Source of the DNA: Rummeliibacillus suwonensis
Lineage (GTDB): Bacteria > Bacillota > Bacilli > Bacillales_A > Planococcaceae
Reading direction: 5' to 3'
Assembly: GCF_007896435.1 (NCBI RefSeq)
Contig: NZ_VCBL01000001.1
Span: 2,603,078-2,667,077 of the forward strand
DNA length: 64,000 bases
The position numbers and the translations under genes were made by a program. The notes beneath the pieces are model-generated. The model saw only the letters and a list, made by a program, of their open reading frames with translations. It did not search any database and had not been told where the DNA came from. Positions 35,504 through 45,370 of this stretch are shown in pieces. Numbering within the stretch: the first letter of the stretch is position 1; every line of letters starts with the position of its first letter.

Positions 35504-36697
35504 TTATTGATTTATTTCCTCTTTTTTCAGCACAGATTTCCCATAAATTATTCTCTTCCACGCTGCTTCAATCGGTCCTTGCTTAAATAACATGAACCAG
35601 ATCGTCGCAAAAATAAGTTGGATCGCATAGATACCGACAGCTAACCATGTTGCTGTATCTACCCCAATTTTACCATAAAGACCTAACCCAAAATGATAAA
35701 AAATGAGTGTACAAATAATGGATTGTGTTATATATACCGTCAGTGACATTCTTCCAGCCTTTGCTATTGGAGATAGCATCTTTGTTGCATATGGAATACA
35801 GCAAAATAAGACCATTACACTCGCATAACCTAACGCTAAAATCGGTCCGCCAAAATATGTTTGAATATAATCTAAAAAAGAATTACGCTCGAATGCGTAC
35901 GGCAAAAATTTCAAATAAATACCAAGTGGTACCATAACGATTGCGAGTATACTCCACAAAACGTATTTGCTTTTTGCCTTCTCGATCAATTGCCATTTTG
36001 AAGCAGCTGCTCCCATTAGCATATAAGGCAAAATCGTGAATAACGCCATTAGCCACATACCGGGTGAAAATTGAATAGATAAATCGACTAAACGCTGCAT
36101 GAATACATCAGTCCAAGAACCTGCCCCATATGCCTTTACAGCATCTTCCATAGATTCTATATCAATAAATTGAGATGGATCAGTACCTGAAGGATCAGCC
36201 AAAGAAGCTAATCCTACTAGCATTGCCATCATTCCATTAATCCCAATATAAAAGATCAACCCAATGGTTAATAAAAATCCCGGTCTTAACCGAATAAGTG
36301 CTATGAGTACTAAACCACAAAAAGCATACGTCATTAAAATATCTCCCCACCATATCAAAAAGGCATGGAACATCCCAATGATGAATAGAACAACAAGTCG
36401 CTTGATACTAAATTTATAAAAAGAATCTCCTAAACGGGTCGTCTTTGTGTACTGCATCGCAAGCCCATAGCCAAAAAGCATGGAAAACAACGGATAAAAA
36501 CTTCCCTGTACAAAAACATCTAAAATTTCGTGATATTCCTTATCGATCGGAACCGTAAACCATGTCTTCAAATCTATATGTGGCATAGGCGTACTAAATG
36601 CGAACATATTCACTAATAAAATACCAAGTAAACTAACACCTCGCAAAATATCTAACGTATCGATTCTTTGTTTACTCGTTGTCGGTGTACTGTTCAA
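35504..36697 (-). CDS. DUF418 multi-pass membrane protein (YeiB-like)
   Basis: 397 residues with about ten TM segments. The N-terminal RIDTLDILRGVSLLGILLVN and C-terminal region (GRMSLTVYITQSI, GPIEAAWKRIIYG) are the DUF418 signatures. Function not established; related to acyltransferase-3-type membrane proteins. Start: TTG 36697 with AGGAGG 8 nt upstream, which overlaps the addA stop codon region (TTGTAGGAGG), so it is probably co-transcribed with addA. Confidence 0.9.
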   Translation of the reverse strand: MNSTPTTSKQRIDTLDILRGVSLLGILLVNMFAFSTPMPHIDLKTWFTVPIDKEYHEILDVFVQGSFYPLFSMLFGYGLAMQYTKTTRLGDSFYKFSIKRLVVLFIIGMFHAFLIWWGDILMTYAFCGLVLIALIRLRPGFLLTIGLIFYIGINGMMAMLVGLASLADPSGTDPSQFIDIESMEDAVKAYGAGSWTDVFMQRLVDLSIQFSPGMWLMALFTILPYMLMGAAASKWQLIEKAKSKYVLWSILAIVMVPLGIYLKFLPYAFERNSFLDYIQTYFGGPILALGYASVMVLFCCIPYATKMLSPIAKAGRMSLTVYITQSIICTLIFYHFGLGLYGKIGVDTATWLAVGIYAIQLIFATIWFMLFKQGPIEAAWKRIIYGKSVLKKEEINQ

Positions 36698-36710
36698 TGA
36701 AAATTTCCTC

Positions 36711-39700
36711 CTACAATTGGACTGGACATCTTGCATCGAAAGAATAAATGATTTTTTCATGTATATCAATCTGCAAAATTTCCTCTAGCGCTTTCTTATA
36801 CAATGAAAGCTGGACATCATATCGGTGAATCATTTCTTTTTGTAAGCCTTCTATTGTTTTCATATTTGGTTGAATTCGATCCGTTTTATAATCAAGCAGC
36901 ACCCACAGCCCATTTTGTTCTTGGAATAAACAATCAACAACACCTTGTACAATTTGGGTGTCACCATCATGATCTTCAAGGCTAATCGTAAATGGTAATT
37001 CTCGATACATTTCTTTCGCCGTCATAAATCGCTGTCCAATCTCCGTTTCAAAAAACGTGATAATCTTTTCTTCTTGTACAGCGGAGCCTTCTTCTTTCGT
37101 TAAAAGTTGACGTTCCACTAATGTCGTAACAAATTGCCGTACTGATTCTTCATCGTGCAGGCCCTCTTGAGGTATATGCTGCATAACGGTGTGCATGGCT
37201 GTCCCAACTTCTGCCGCTGTCAATGAGCGCTGTTGCAAAAACGCAGGTCTTGTTGCGACTCGTTGCTGATGGGATGAAGAAGTACTTAAAAATTGTTCTG
37301 GTTCTTCTCGTGATTCCAAATTTTGAATACGTTTCAACTCACTTACAGATGTTTTAGAACGTTTAGTAATCGCATGCTCAAATGCATAGGGTGTATCAAA
37401 GCGACTTTGGATTTCCTTCAAAATAGCTTCATCAACTGGTTGCGCTTCATATACATCTACATTTTCCTCTATATCCTCATCATTCTTCGCCGTTTTCAAC
37501 TCGTCCGTATCGATAACCGTTAATTTCCAATGGGATAATTCTGAATCGTTTTCTTCATTCCTTTCAAAATCAGGATGTCTGGCAAAAGCAGGCCCAATCC
37601 AATCTAAATAATTTTTCGCCTTTGCTCGAAGAAAGTCTGGAAGTTTGTCCCCTTTTGGTATCTGTTGTGATTCTCTCCATTTCTTCTTCGTCTTTTCCCA
37701 GTCTTTTACTGATCCCACCAAATATAATTTTTCTTTTGCGCGCGTCATAGCAACATATAACACACGCATTTCTTCAGATTTCATCTCTAAAGCTTTCTTT
37801 TCCACCATTGCTAAAAATGGCAGGGATTTATACTGAAGACGCTTTTCTGGATCAATCATTTTGACAGCCAAACCAAATTGTGGATCAAATAAATATGGTA
37901 AATGGAAATCCATCTTATTAAACTCTCTGCCAAGCCCTGCAACAAAAACAAATGGAAATTCCAACCCTTTCGAAGAATGGATCGTCATTAATCGAACAAC
38001 ATTTTCCTTTTCACTAATCGCACGTGCTGCCCCCAAATCATCTCCCCGTAAACGCATCCGTTCTACAAATCTTAAAAAGCGGAATAATCCACGAAATGAT
38101 GTTTTTTCATAAGCAATGGCTCGGTTATGCAATGCACGTAGATTTGCCTGACGCTGCTTTCCATTAGACATAGCCCCGACCATTTCGTAATAATTCGTAT
38201 CCGTGTAAACACGCCATATGAGATCCGCTAACGAACCACGTCTAGCTAAATCACGCCAATCTTCTAGTTGCAATAAAAATCGTTGTAGCTTTTCTGCAGT
38301 GACTGATTGAAGACCAGATCCTTCATCACGAACAAATTGCTTTAATGCCTCATAAAAAGATGCTTTCGGATTAGCTAAACGAATACTAGCTAATTCATTT
38401 TCAGTTAAGCCAACAAATGGAGCCCTTAAGACAGAAGCAAGTGGAATATCCTGAAATGGGTTATCAATGATTTTCAACGTATTGAGCATAATCATGACTT
38501 CAAGTGCTTCAAAATAGCCTGTGGAAATTTCCGCGTAAAGAGGAATCCCTGCAGTTTTGAACTCTTCCATGATGTCAACAGACCAAGTCATCGAACGCAT
38601 CAATATAACAAAATCTCGATATTCAACAGGTCTCTCTTCCTTTGTCCAAGGATCGTATACGACCATATCTGAATCGATAATACGTTGTATTTCTTTGATG
38701 ATATATCGTGCCTCTTGTTGCGATTTTTTCAGCTCTTCTTCTTCTAAAAGGTCTTGGTCTTTTTCATCTGCTTCTTTTTCAGTTGTGTGTAAAATAACAA
38801 ACTCAAGCGGCATCTCTTTTGGATCATAAGGAGCCTGTGGTTTTAAAGCCGCAGCTGCGTCATACTCTACTTCCCCAACCTCTTCTCCCATCACTTGTGA
38901 GAAAATATAATTCGTCCCATGCAGTACTTCTGGACGACTACGGAAATTGGCATTCAAGTCAATACGTAACCCTGTATCAACTGGATTTTCATGAAAAGTC
39001 AAATATTTATGCAAAAATAACGTTGGCTCTGCTAGACGAAAACGATAGATAGATTGTTTCACATCACCAACCATAAACATATTGCCCGTTGAAGTATCAC
39101 CGCTTTTCACAAGCTGTAAAATCGCTTCTTGTAAACGGTTTGTATCTTGATATTCATCGACCAACACTTCTTTAAAATGCTGACGATAATCAAGAGCTAC
39201 TGAAGAAGGAACAAGCTCACCATCTACTTCATCTGTTAAAATCGCTAAAGCAAAATGCTCCAAATCTGAAAAATCGACTAAACCTTTTTCATTTTTGGCT
39301 TTGCCATATTGTTCACTAAATTGGATAGCTAAATTTACAAGTGTTTCAATAATCGGCTTCATCAAACGAATTTCTTCCAACAATTTTTCTGGAGAGCGTT
39401 TAAAAAAAGTATTGATAGGCTCTTCAAACATGGCCTTTGCTTGACTTCTTTTTTCCTTCGCGAGATTTAATAGCTCTTCATCACAGCTTCCCTTTTTTTG
39501 TGGTTTCGCACGATCCATTTTGGCCGTTTGAAAAAAGATATAAGCCTCTTCCCAGTTTTTTTCTACAAAACGCCTTGCTTCTCTGAACAAGATTAGATCT
39601 TTTTGAGCAGTATCTCCAAAAGCAAAGGGTCCATCTGGTTGTAACGACAACTGATGAACTTCTTCCATTAAGCAGATGGCTCCATCAATATTATGTAAGA

Positions 39701-40385
39701 TAGATTTTTGGATATAGGGTGTAATATCTAAATCATCGATGGTCGTATTTTCTTCCACATCATAGCGCTTTGGCAATGACTTTAGCCATTTCATTGGTTC
39801 TGGATTTACTCTAGACGTTTCATATAGCTTATTGAGTAAAACTTCAATCGCTTGGTCATCACGATCAGAAGTAAAACTATCAACTAAGCGATAAATATCT
39901 TCTGCGCTTTCACTATCATAGGCAGCTTCCAACACTTCTGCCAAAATATCATCTTTCAACAAAGCCGCTTCGGTATCATCAGCAATCCGAAAACCTGGAT
40001 CAATATCTAGCAGATAGGCATATTGCCGAACAATATTTAAGCAAAATGAGTGTAATGTCGAAATTTGAGCCTTATTGATGAGGCTAAGTTGTCTACGTAA
40101 ATGCTTGGATTGTGGATTTTTACGAATTTCTTTTTCCAGTGCATTGGCCATCCGATGACGCATTTCGGCAGCAGATGCATTCGTAAACGTTACAACGAGT
40201 AGTTGATCTACATCGATTGGAGCTGTAGTCGAAATAACTTTTTCAATCATTCGATTGATCAGAACAGCCGTTTTTCCTGAGCCTGCTGCAGCCGAGACTA
40301 ATATGTCTTGTCCAGAAGCCCAAATAGCTTTCCATTGCGCATCCGTCCAAGTTGCATCCTCTGGTTTTTTAGGAATTTGTATCAT
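36711..40385 (-). CDS. addA: Helicase-nuclease AddA
   Basis: 1224-residue subunit of the AddAB complex, which processes double-strand ends for RecA loading, regulated by Chi. UvrD-type helicase: Walker A AAAGSGKTAVL, motif Ia TFTNASAAEMR, DEYQDTN (motif II), GDVKQSIYRFR (III), VRLMTIHSSKGLEF (V) and VAMTRAKEKLY (VI). C-terminal RecB-type nuclease: GVVDCLF and LLDYKTDRI. ATG 40385 has AAGGTGG upstream; it overlaps the addB end by 17 nt. Confidence 0.96.
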   Translation of the reverse strand: MIQIPKKPEDATWTDAQWKAIWASGQDILVSAAAGSGKTAVLINRMIEKVISTTAPIDVDQLLVVTFTNASAAEMRHRMANALEKEIRKNPQSKHLRRQLSLINKAQISTLHSFCLNIVRQYAYLLDIDPGFRIADDTEAALLKDDILAEVLEAAYDSESAEDIYRLVDSFTSDRDDQAIEVLLNKLYETSRVNPEPMKWLKSLPKRYDVEENTTIDDLDITPYIQKSILHNIDGAICLMEEVHQLSLQPDGPFAFGDTAQKDLILFREARRFVEKNWEEAYIFFQTAKMDRAKPQKKGSCDEELLNLAKEKRSQAKAMFEEPINTFFKRSPEKLLEEIRLMKPIIETLVNLAIQFSEQYGKAKNEKGLVDFSDLEHFALAILTDEVDGELVPSSVALDYRQHFKEVLVDEYQDTNRLQEAILQLVKSGDTSTGNMFMVGDVKQSIYRFRLAEPTLFLHKYLTFHENPVDTGLRIDLNANFRSRPEVLHGTNYIFSQVMGEEVGEVEYDAAAALKPQAPYDPKEMPLEFVILHTTEKEADEKDQDLLEEEELKKSQQEARYIIKEIQRIIDSDMVVYDPWTKEERPVEYRDFVILMRSMTWSVDIMEEFKTAGIPLYAEISTGYFEALEVMIMLNTLKIIDNPFQDIPLASVLRAPFVGLTENELASIRLANPKASFYEALKQFVRDEGSGLQSVTAEKLQRFLLQLEDWRDLARRGSLADLIWRVYTDTNYYEMVGAMSNGKQRQANLRALHNRAIAYEKTSFRGLFRFLRFVERMRLRGDDLGAARAISEKENVVRLMTIHSSKGLEFPFVFVAGLGREFNKMDFHLPYLFDPQFGLAVKMIDPEKRLQYKSLPFLAMVEKKALEMKSEEMRVLYVAMTRAKEKLYLVGSVKDWEKTKKKWRESQQIPKGDKLPDFLRAKAKNYLDWIGPAFARHPDFERNEENDSELSHWKLTVIDTDELKTAKNDEDIEENVDVYEAQPVDEAILKEIQSRFDTPYAFEHAITKRSKTSVSELKRIQNLESREEPEQFLSTSSSHQQRVATRPAFLQQRSLTAAEVGTAMHTVMQHIPQEGLHDEESVRQFVTTLVERQLLTKEEGSAVQEEKIITFFETEIGQRFMTAKEMYRELPFTISLEDHDGDTQIVQGVVDCLFQEQNGLWVLLDYKTDRIQPNMKTIEGLQKEMIHRYDVQLSLYKKALEEILQIDIHEKIIYSFDARCPVQL

Positions 40386-43300
40386 CTTGTCCACCTTCTT
40401 TACGTATTTTTTCGATGATCTCCGTTGGCTTCTCTACGTATAATTGGCGATAATGTTGAGCTGGATCTGTTGTATCAAATTGACAAACACTCTTATATGA
40501 GCAAAATTCGCATGCTGTTCGCTGTTTCATCCTAAAAGGACTGATATCTGTATGACCTTCTAAAATTTCTTCTCCTGCTTTTTTATGTTTATTTCGAACA
40601 AAATATTGCAATGATTTCATATCATTTGGACTAATGATCGAGGAGAGATTGGGTGAGGTGCTGCCATCCTTTTTCATATACACAGGAACTACTTGAGAAT
40701 AACCTCCAGATGATGTCAACTGATCATCCATTGCAATAATAGAATCATAATTGTCTAATAGTAAACCACGCATTTTGAAATCCTTTAATCGTTCTTTTTC
40801 AGCTTCTTCTACTGTTAAACGATTATCGGGGCTCAGCATTGGATTATGGACGTGGATATATAATATGCCCCCTGCCTCCGCATGAATCGGCAGCCATTCC
40901 TCAGAATTAGTAATGGCAACATCTAAATAAGTGAGCATCTGTAATGACAAGCCATAGTACACATCATTTAAATCTAATTTATGTGCAGAAGATTTATAAT
41001 CCACCACACGAATATAAGGTTTGCCATTGATAGTTGTAGCATCGATTCGATCAATACGCCCCCGCATTTGCATTTTCTTATGATCTTTCAATTGAATAAC
41101 AAGCGGTGGTAGTGGTTCGTGTGGGCCAAATGCAGCTTCAAGCGCAATAGGCTTAAACCCTGAAACTTTTGCATGTTGGCTCAGAGATTGCAATGTGCGT
41201 TGTACGATATGCGTTAATTTACGTGCAATATAACGATAACGTGCCGTACTAAGTAAAATCTGATGATACAGCAATGGTGAAATTTCCTCCACGGCTTTTT
41301 TCGCTAATAATGCACATTGCTCATTTGACAATTGTGCCCATGTCAGCTTCATGCGATCTGTTTCTTCCGCAATCCATTTCAACGCTGCATGAAATAAATC
41401 ACCAATTGTTGGCGTTTCTAAACGATACTCCGCTCTTTCCTCTAGTTGCAAACCATATGTCGAAAAATGGGCAAATGGACAACGATAAAATTTTTCAATA
41501 CGAGAAATACTAGAGGTCAGTGTCGATCCATACAATGCTTCTGTCATTTCAGGTGTAAGTTTTTCCGCCTTGTTATGCGTTTTTAAAGGCCTCATTAGTC
41601 TTTCTAACACTGTTTTCCAATAGGGATCTTCTTCATAATAACGTTGCAACGCAAGCCATTCAGAGCCTATTTGATGGTCTTCTTGATGTAAACGGAGCTG
41701 TTTCATCAAATAGGCTAAGGAAGTCCGTGGGTGCATGATATAAGATAATGCACTCTGTTCTTCTAGTGATTCACTAGGATCAAGGAAAGCAATGGTTTTC
41801 TTGATGTTTTCCAACTGATCTTCTAAACGTTTTATATAAAGAGATGGCAATAGCGCTTTACTTTCCTCATCTGCCAACGCATAGGATACAATCAGTCGAT
41901 CAGATGCCATTGTAAAAGCATGGTAAGTAATAAATTCTTCTTCTAGTAATCTTGTCTTTGAGGTTGGAGCAATTTCATATCCAGTTTGCAAAAACCATTC
42001 ACGTTCGGAATCCGCCAGTAGCCCCTCATAATCCATACGTTTCGGATAAACGCCTTCATTGACACCAATCACAAAAACAGCTTTCATCTTTGACAAACGT
42101 GCAGTATCTGCATTGGCAACAGTTACTTGATCTAGAGATGGTGGAATGCGTGAAAACTCTAATGTATCAAAGCCTTCATCCAAAATTTCATAGGCTTCGT
42201 CCAATGTCATGGTTTGATCGCCAAATAGCATCACAAACTGATCTAATATCTCTATCCAATGATTCCATGCTTGTTCATGCTCACTCGCTTCTAGTAAACG
42301 CCCTTTATCCATTTCGTAATCTTTTAATGCCTGTAATTTATCAAAAACTTCTAAACCCTCTATGAAATTATATAAAGCTGTAACCATTTCTCTTCCTGTT
42401 TTTGCTTCTTTTAATTGATCTTCGAGGTCTTTTAATGGTTCGCGGACTTTCGCACGCATGGCTTCAATTTCTTGTTGATAGGCACGTTCTTCATCTGTTT
42501 GTCTTTTGGTGAATAACTCTAAACCACGATATTTTTTATAGTACCAGCGCTTTTCTTCAAACCAGCGTTTTCCATAAATCCCTTGTGCAAGCACAAAATT
42601 TTCAAGTATATCTGCTCGTTCTCTCCAAACCTGAATATCCGAAGTAACAGGGAAAAACAAATCGGTTTTTATTGCCCGGAAAATAGGCTCATACTTCCAA
42701 TCAGAGCGAATCGCTTCCAACACAGATCGACTGAACTCAATAAGTGGATGATGAAGCATCGGCTTTTTCTGACTGACAAACACAGGTATATCATATTGAG
42801 GAAATATAGTTGCGATCAATGGATCATAGACATCTGTTTGACGATATACGATCGCCATATCTCTGTAACGCATCTTCCCTTTTTGCGTCAGATCTCTCAT
42901 TTTTCGAGCGATGGCATGAATCTCTGAGCGTCGATTAGCCGCTTCAATGATTTCTACACTGCCATCACTTTCTTGTTGAACTGGCGGGAACACTTCAAAT
43001 TGACTTTCAATATGCCGTAAATCAGCTGTATGAAATCGATATTGCTCTGTACAATGATCAGTCGGTTCTACTTCTATACCATTTTCAAAAGCTATCTCTT
43101 TCAATCTTACATATGTGCGAGCAGATTGATAGAACAACGCCTGTTCATCATCTGCATCCGTTTCTGACTCCATCGGCAATACAACTGTCACTCGATGAGC
43201 AACTTTTAATAGTTCCTGAACTAGTTCAAATTCTCGCGTTGTAAAAGCTGTAAATCCATCTATATAAATATCCGCTTGGCGAATCATTTCTGAGTGAACT

Positions 43301-43875
43301 AGCTGTGCGGTTAATAGCGGATAATATCCTTCACTATCAATATATGTAGTTCCCAAAGTATTTTCGATTGCTTGTACTAATAGATGTAGATCATGGACTT
43401 TATCTTGTAACGTTTTTGGTGCGTCTATTTGTTGGAAATTTTCTTCTAATTGTGATAATGCAGCACTGTCTAAACTATATCGGCTAAACTCTTTCAATAA
43501 AGATTCCATTTCAGCCGTGAATCCCCGTTTATCCGCTGCTTTACGAAATAGAGCAAATTCTTCTTTATGATTTTCTAATAATTTGCGAATAAGCATACGG
43601 TATCCGAAACCATTTATTTCTTTTCGACTGATGCCGCCAGTTTCTTGTAAAATCCGCCACGCTAAACGTTTAAAGGTGGTAACTTGTGCTCTTATGATCC
43701 CTTTTACATCATAGTCATGCGTCATATCATACTCTGTTGAAAAAGACATTTGATCTGGGACAATTAAAAAAATGAAGGAGCTAATCGGTTGCTCTTTCAC
43801 CTTTTTCATGATCTCTTGTTGAATAAATGTCGTTTTTCCAGTACCCGAACGTCCTGTTATCATACGGAGTGACAT
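40369..43875 (-). CDS. addB: Helicase-nuclease AddB
   Basis: 1168-residue partner of AddA, with a degenerate helicase core and a second nuclease. N-terminal Walker A GRSGTGKTTF. C-terminal nuclease (RGRIDRIDA, VVDYKSSA) and the iron-sulfur cysteines: one in EKFYRCPF and three in CEFCSYKSVC, closing the domain as in B. subtilis. First gene of addB-addA. Confidence 0.96.
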   Translation of the reverse strand: MSLRMITGRSGTGKTTFIQQEIMKKVKEQPISSFIFLIVPDQMSFSTEYDMTHDYDVKGIIRAQVTTFKRLAWRILQETGGISRKEINGFGYRMLIRKLLENHKEEFALFRKAADKRGFTAEMESLLKEFSRYSLDSAALSQLEENFQQIDAPKTLQDKVHDLHLLVQAIENTLGTTYIDSEGYYPLLTAQLVHSEMIRQADIYIDGFTAFTTREFELVQELLKVAHRVTVVLPMESETDADDEQALFYQSARTYVRLKEIAFENGIEVEPTDHCTEQYRFHTADLRHIESQFEVFPPVQQESDGSVEIIEAANRRSEIHAIARKMRDLTQKGKMRYRDMAIVYRQTDVYDPLIATIFPQYDIPVFVSQKKPMLHHPLIEFSRSVLEAIRSDWKYEPIFRAIKTDLFFPVTSDIQVWRERADILENFVLAQGIYGKRWFEEKRWYYKKYRGLELFTKRQTDEERAYQQEIEAMRAKVREPLKDLEDQLKEAKTGREMVTALYNFIEGLEVFDKLQALKDYEMDKGRLLEASEHEQAWNHWIEILDQFVMLFGDQTMTLDEAYEILDEGFDTLEFSRIPPSLDQVTVANADTARLSKMKAVFVIGVNEGVYPKRMDYEGLLADSEREWFLQTGYEIAPTSKTRLLEEEFITYHAFTMASDRLIVSYALADEESKALLPSLYIKRLEDQLENIKKTIAFLDPSESLEEQSALSYIMHPRTSLAYLMKQLRLHQEDHQIGSEWLALQRYYEEDPYWKTVLERLMRPLKTHNKAEKLTPEMTEALYGSTLTSSISRIEKFYRCPFAHFSTYGLQLEERAEYRLETPTIGDLFHAALKWIAEETDRMKLTWAQLSNEQCALLAKKAVEEISPLLYHQILLSTARYRYIARKLTHIVQRTLQSLSQHAKVSGFKPIALEAAFGPHEPLPPLVIQLKDHKKMQMRGRIDRIDATTINGKPYIRVVDYKSSAHKLDLNDVYYGLSLQMLTYLDVAITNSEEWLPIHAEAGGILYIHVHNPMLSPDNRLTVEEAEKERLKDFKMRGLLLDNYDSIIAMDDQLTSSGGYSQVVPVYMKKDGSTSPNLSSIISPNDMKSLQYFVRNKHKKAGEEILEGHTDISPFRMKQRTACEFCSYKSVCQFDTTDPAQHYRQLYVEKPTEIIEKIRKEGGQDDTNS

Positions 43876-43987
43876 CTAATCCCCTCCTTTCGTATTTTAT
43901 TCCTGTATGGGCAGGAAGTATGTCTCTTACTTCAAAACACTAGCAAAAGTAGAGAAACAATTGCCTGCAGCATTTCGATTGGATCAA

Positions 43988-44034
43988 TGACACCCAGTGA
44001 AATCGAGCACTCACTGGTTGAAATTTCACTGTAT
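43988..44034. other. Inverted repeats between addB and the TVP38 gene
   Basis: CAGTGAAAT / ATTTCACTG with an inner CCAGTG / CACTGG pair. No clear T-run follows on the minus strand, so it may be a weak terminator or a remnant. Confidence 0.4.
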
Positions 44035-44069
44035 AACCTTATTATATCACCAAAAAAGAACAAATGTTC

Positions 44070-44717
44070 TTATTTATTTCTACTTTTCGAATACTCCCGC
44101 ATATTTTTTTCTACTTTTGCATTCATTCTTGCTTCCACTTGTTTACCGCCCCACCATAATAGGATGATAATCAAAACGATTAGGCATGTCCGAATCGGCT
44201 TTGTAATTAAAGCGTGTAGATCTGAACCAATCCAACTGATGATGAAAATCATGATGAATTTTGCAAGCATAATCGTGATTAAATAATTCTTTTTCTTTAA
44301 ATTCGATAAACCGGCTACTATATTGACCAATGCGGATGGCGTAAATGGGAAACAAAGCAATAAAAATAAAGGTGTAAATCCTTGATATTCTACCCAATGG
44401 ATTAATTTTTGGACCGCATGCTTTTTCGTAATCGCACGAAAAACTTTACTTTTTCCAAATTTGCGTATAATCAAGAAAACGCAATATGACCCTAAAACAG
44501 CCCCACTCCACGAAAATAAGAATCCCCACCATAATCCATATGCACTTGCATTAGCTACTACAAAAGCGGCTAATGGCAAAAATGGTAAAAATGATTCCAA
44601 AAATGGTAACGCAATGGCTAAGAGAGTACCAATTATGCGATATTGTTGTGCTAATGTTTGAAAATTTTCAATGGATAACCAATCTGGCACTCCTATTGCC
44701 TCCTTCAAATCTTCCAT
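44070..44717 (-). CDS. TVP38/TMEM64 (DedA-like) membrane protein
   Basis: 215 residues, about five to six hydrophobic segments. SNARE-associated/DedA-type motif: LPFLESFLPFLPLAAFVVANA, then GAVLGSYCVFLIIRKFGKSK and FPFTPSALVNIVAGLS. Such proteins are linked to lipid flipping or envelope maintenance. Monocistronic by appearance. Confidence 0.87.
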   Translation of the reverse strand: MEDLKEAIGVPDWLSIENFQTLAQQYRIIGTLLAIALPFLESFLPFLPLAAFVVANASAYGLWWGFLFSWSGAVLGSYCVFLIIRKFGKSKVFRAITKKHAVQKLIHWVEYQGFTPLFLLLCFPFTPSALVNIVAGLSNLKKKNYLITIMLAKFIMIFIISWIGSDLHALITKPIRTCLIVLIIILLWWGGKQVEARMNAKVEKNMREYSKSRNK

Positions 44718-45127
44718 CTAATGATTTTTATCACTCTTCTATTAGGAGCGCTTTAAACACCTATAAGTTTCAAAAAATCGCAAGTATATCATACGTTAGT
44801 TCTTTCCATCCATTATACAATAGATACAGGATTCTTTAGAGTGCAAAGAACTGTTTTTTCTCCAATTTTTCGTTTCTTTTTTAAGTTGCAACCGTATTGT
44901 GAACAAAATCTTCACATATAAAAAAGCACCCCAAAAGTTAGATTGTTTGATCTAACTTTGGAGTGCATATCATGGAGCCACTAAGAAGGGCATTCAGCTC
45001 CAAAACATAATACAAATCAGCCTTTTTAGTTCATAAGATAAAAACGAAAGAAAGGACGAAATTTTATCTGTAAAAAGGTGATACTATCGTTTTTTGTAGC
45101 CGCCATATTATTTAGATAGCGTATTCT
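44718..45127. other. Intergenic region between csbA and the TVP38 gene
   Basis: Contains the hairpin at 44917-44972 and otherwise only AT-rich sequence; no coding frame supported. Confidence 0.4.
44917..44972. repeat. Hairpin repeat, also found at 62 kb
   Basis: GCACCCCAAAAGTTAGAT and ATCTAACTTTGGAGTGC form a long stem. The core (AAAAGTTAGATT ... CTAACTTTGGAGTGCATATCA) recurs with about 80 percent identity at 62069-62105. It resembles the end hairpins of IS3-family elements, as I recall them. It could also end csbA transcription. Confidence 0.55.
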
Positions 45128-45358
45128 TTAATGCTTATTCCGATTCACCATTTTATTAGCATACCAGAAACCAACCGTTAGAGAAACCGCATCTACAACA
45201 TACAAAGCGGGTGGGTGGGTGTAACCTGCATAAATGGACACAGCCATTAATGCTACCGAAAGCGCTAGACCTACATAATGTTGAAATGTAATTTGCGTAA
45301 ATAGTACAACTAATAGACCTGGTAAAATAAGTGCCATCAAAAATTTGATTACCGACAT
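45128..45358 (-). CDS. csbA: CsbA-like small membrane protein
   Basis: 76 residues, three hydrophobic segments. VLFTQITFQHYVGLALSVAL and the closing DAVSLTVGFWYANKM match CsbA (DUF2198); in B. subtilis it is sigma-B controlled. ATG 45358 has AAGGAG 8 nt upstream; a GTG three codons earlier overlaps that site. It is 12 bp past minJ, so probably in the same transcript. Confidence 0.85.
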   Translation of the reverse strand: MSVIKFLMALILPGLLVVLFTQITFQHYVGLALSVALMAVSIYAGYTHPPALYVVDAVSLTVGFWYANKMVNRNKH

Positions 45359-45370
45359 CTTTTTCACTCC

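Noticed and set aside
44143-44397. Minus-strand frame inside the TVP38 gene
   Set aside because: Out-of-frame shadow of a recognisable membrane protein.
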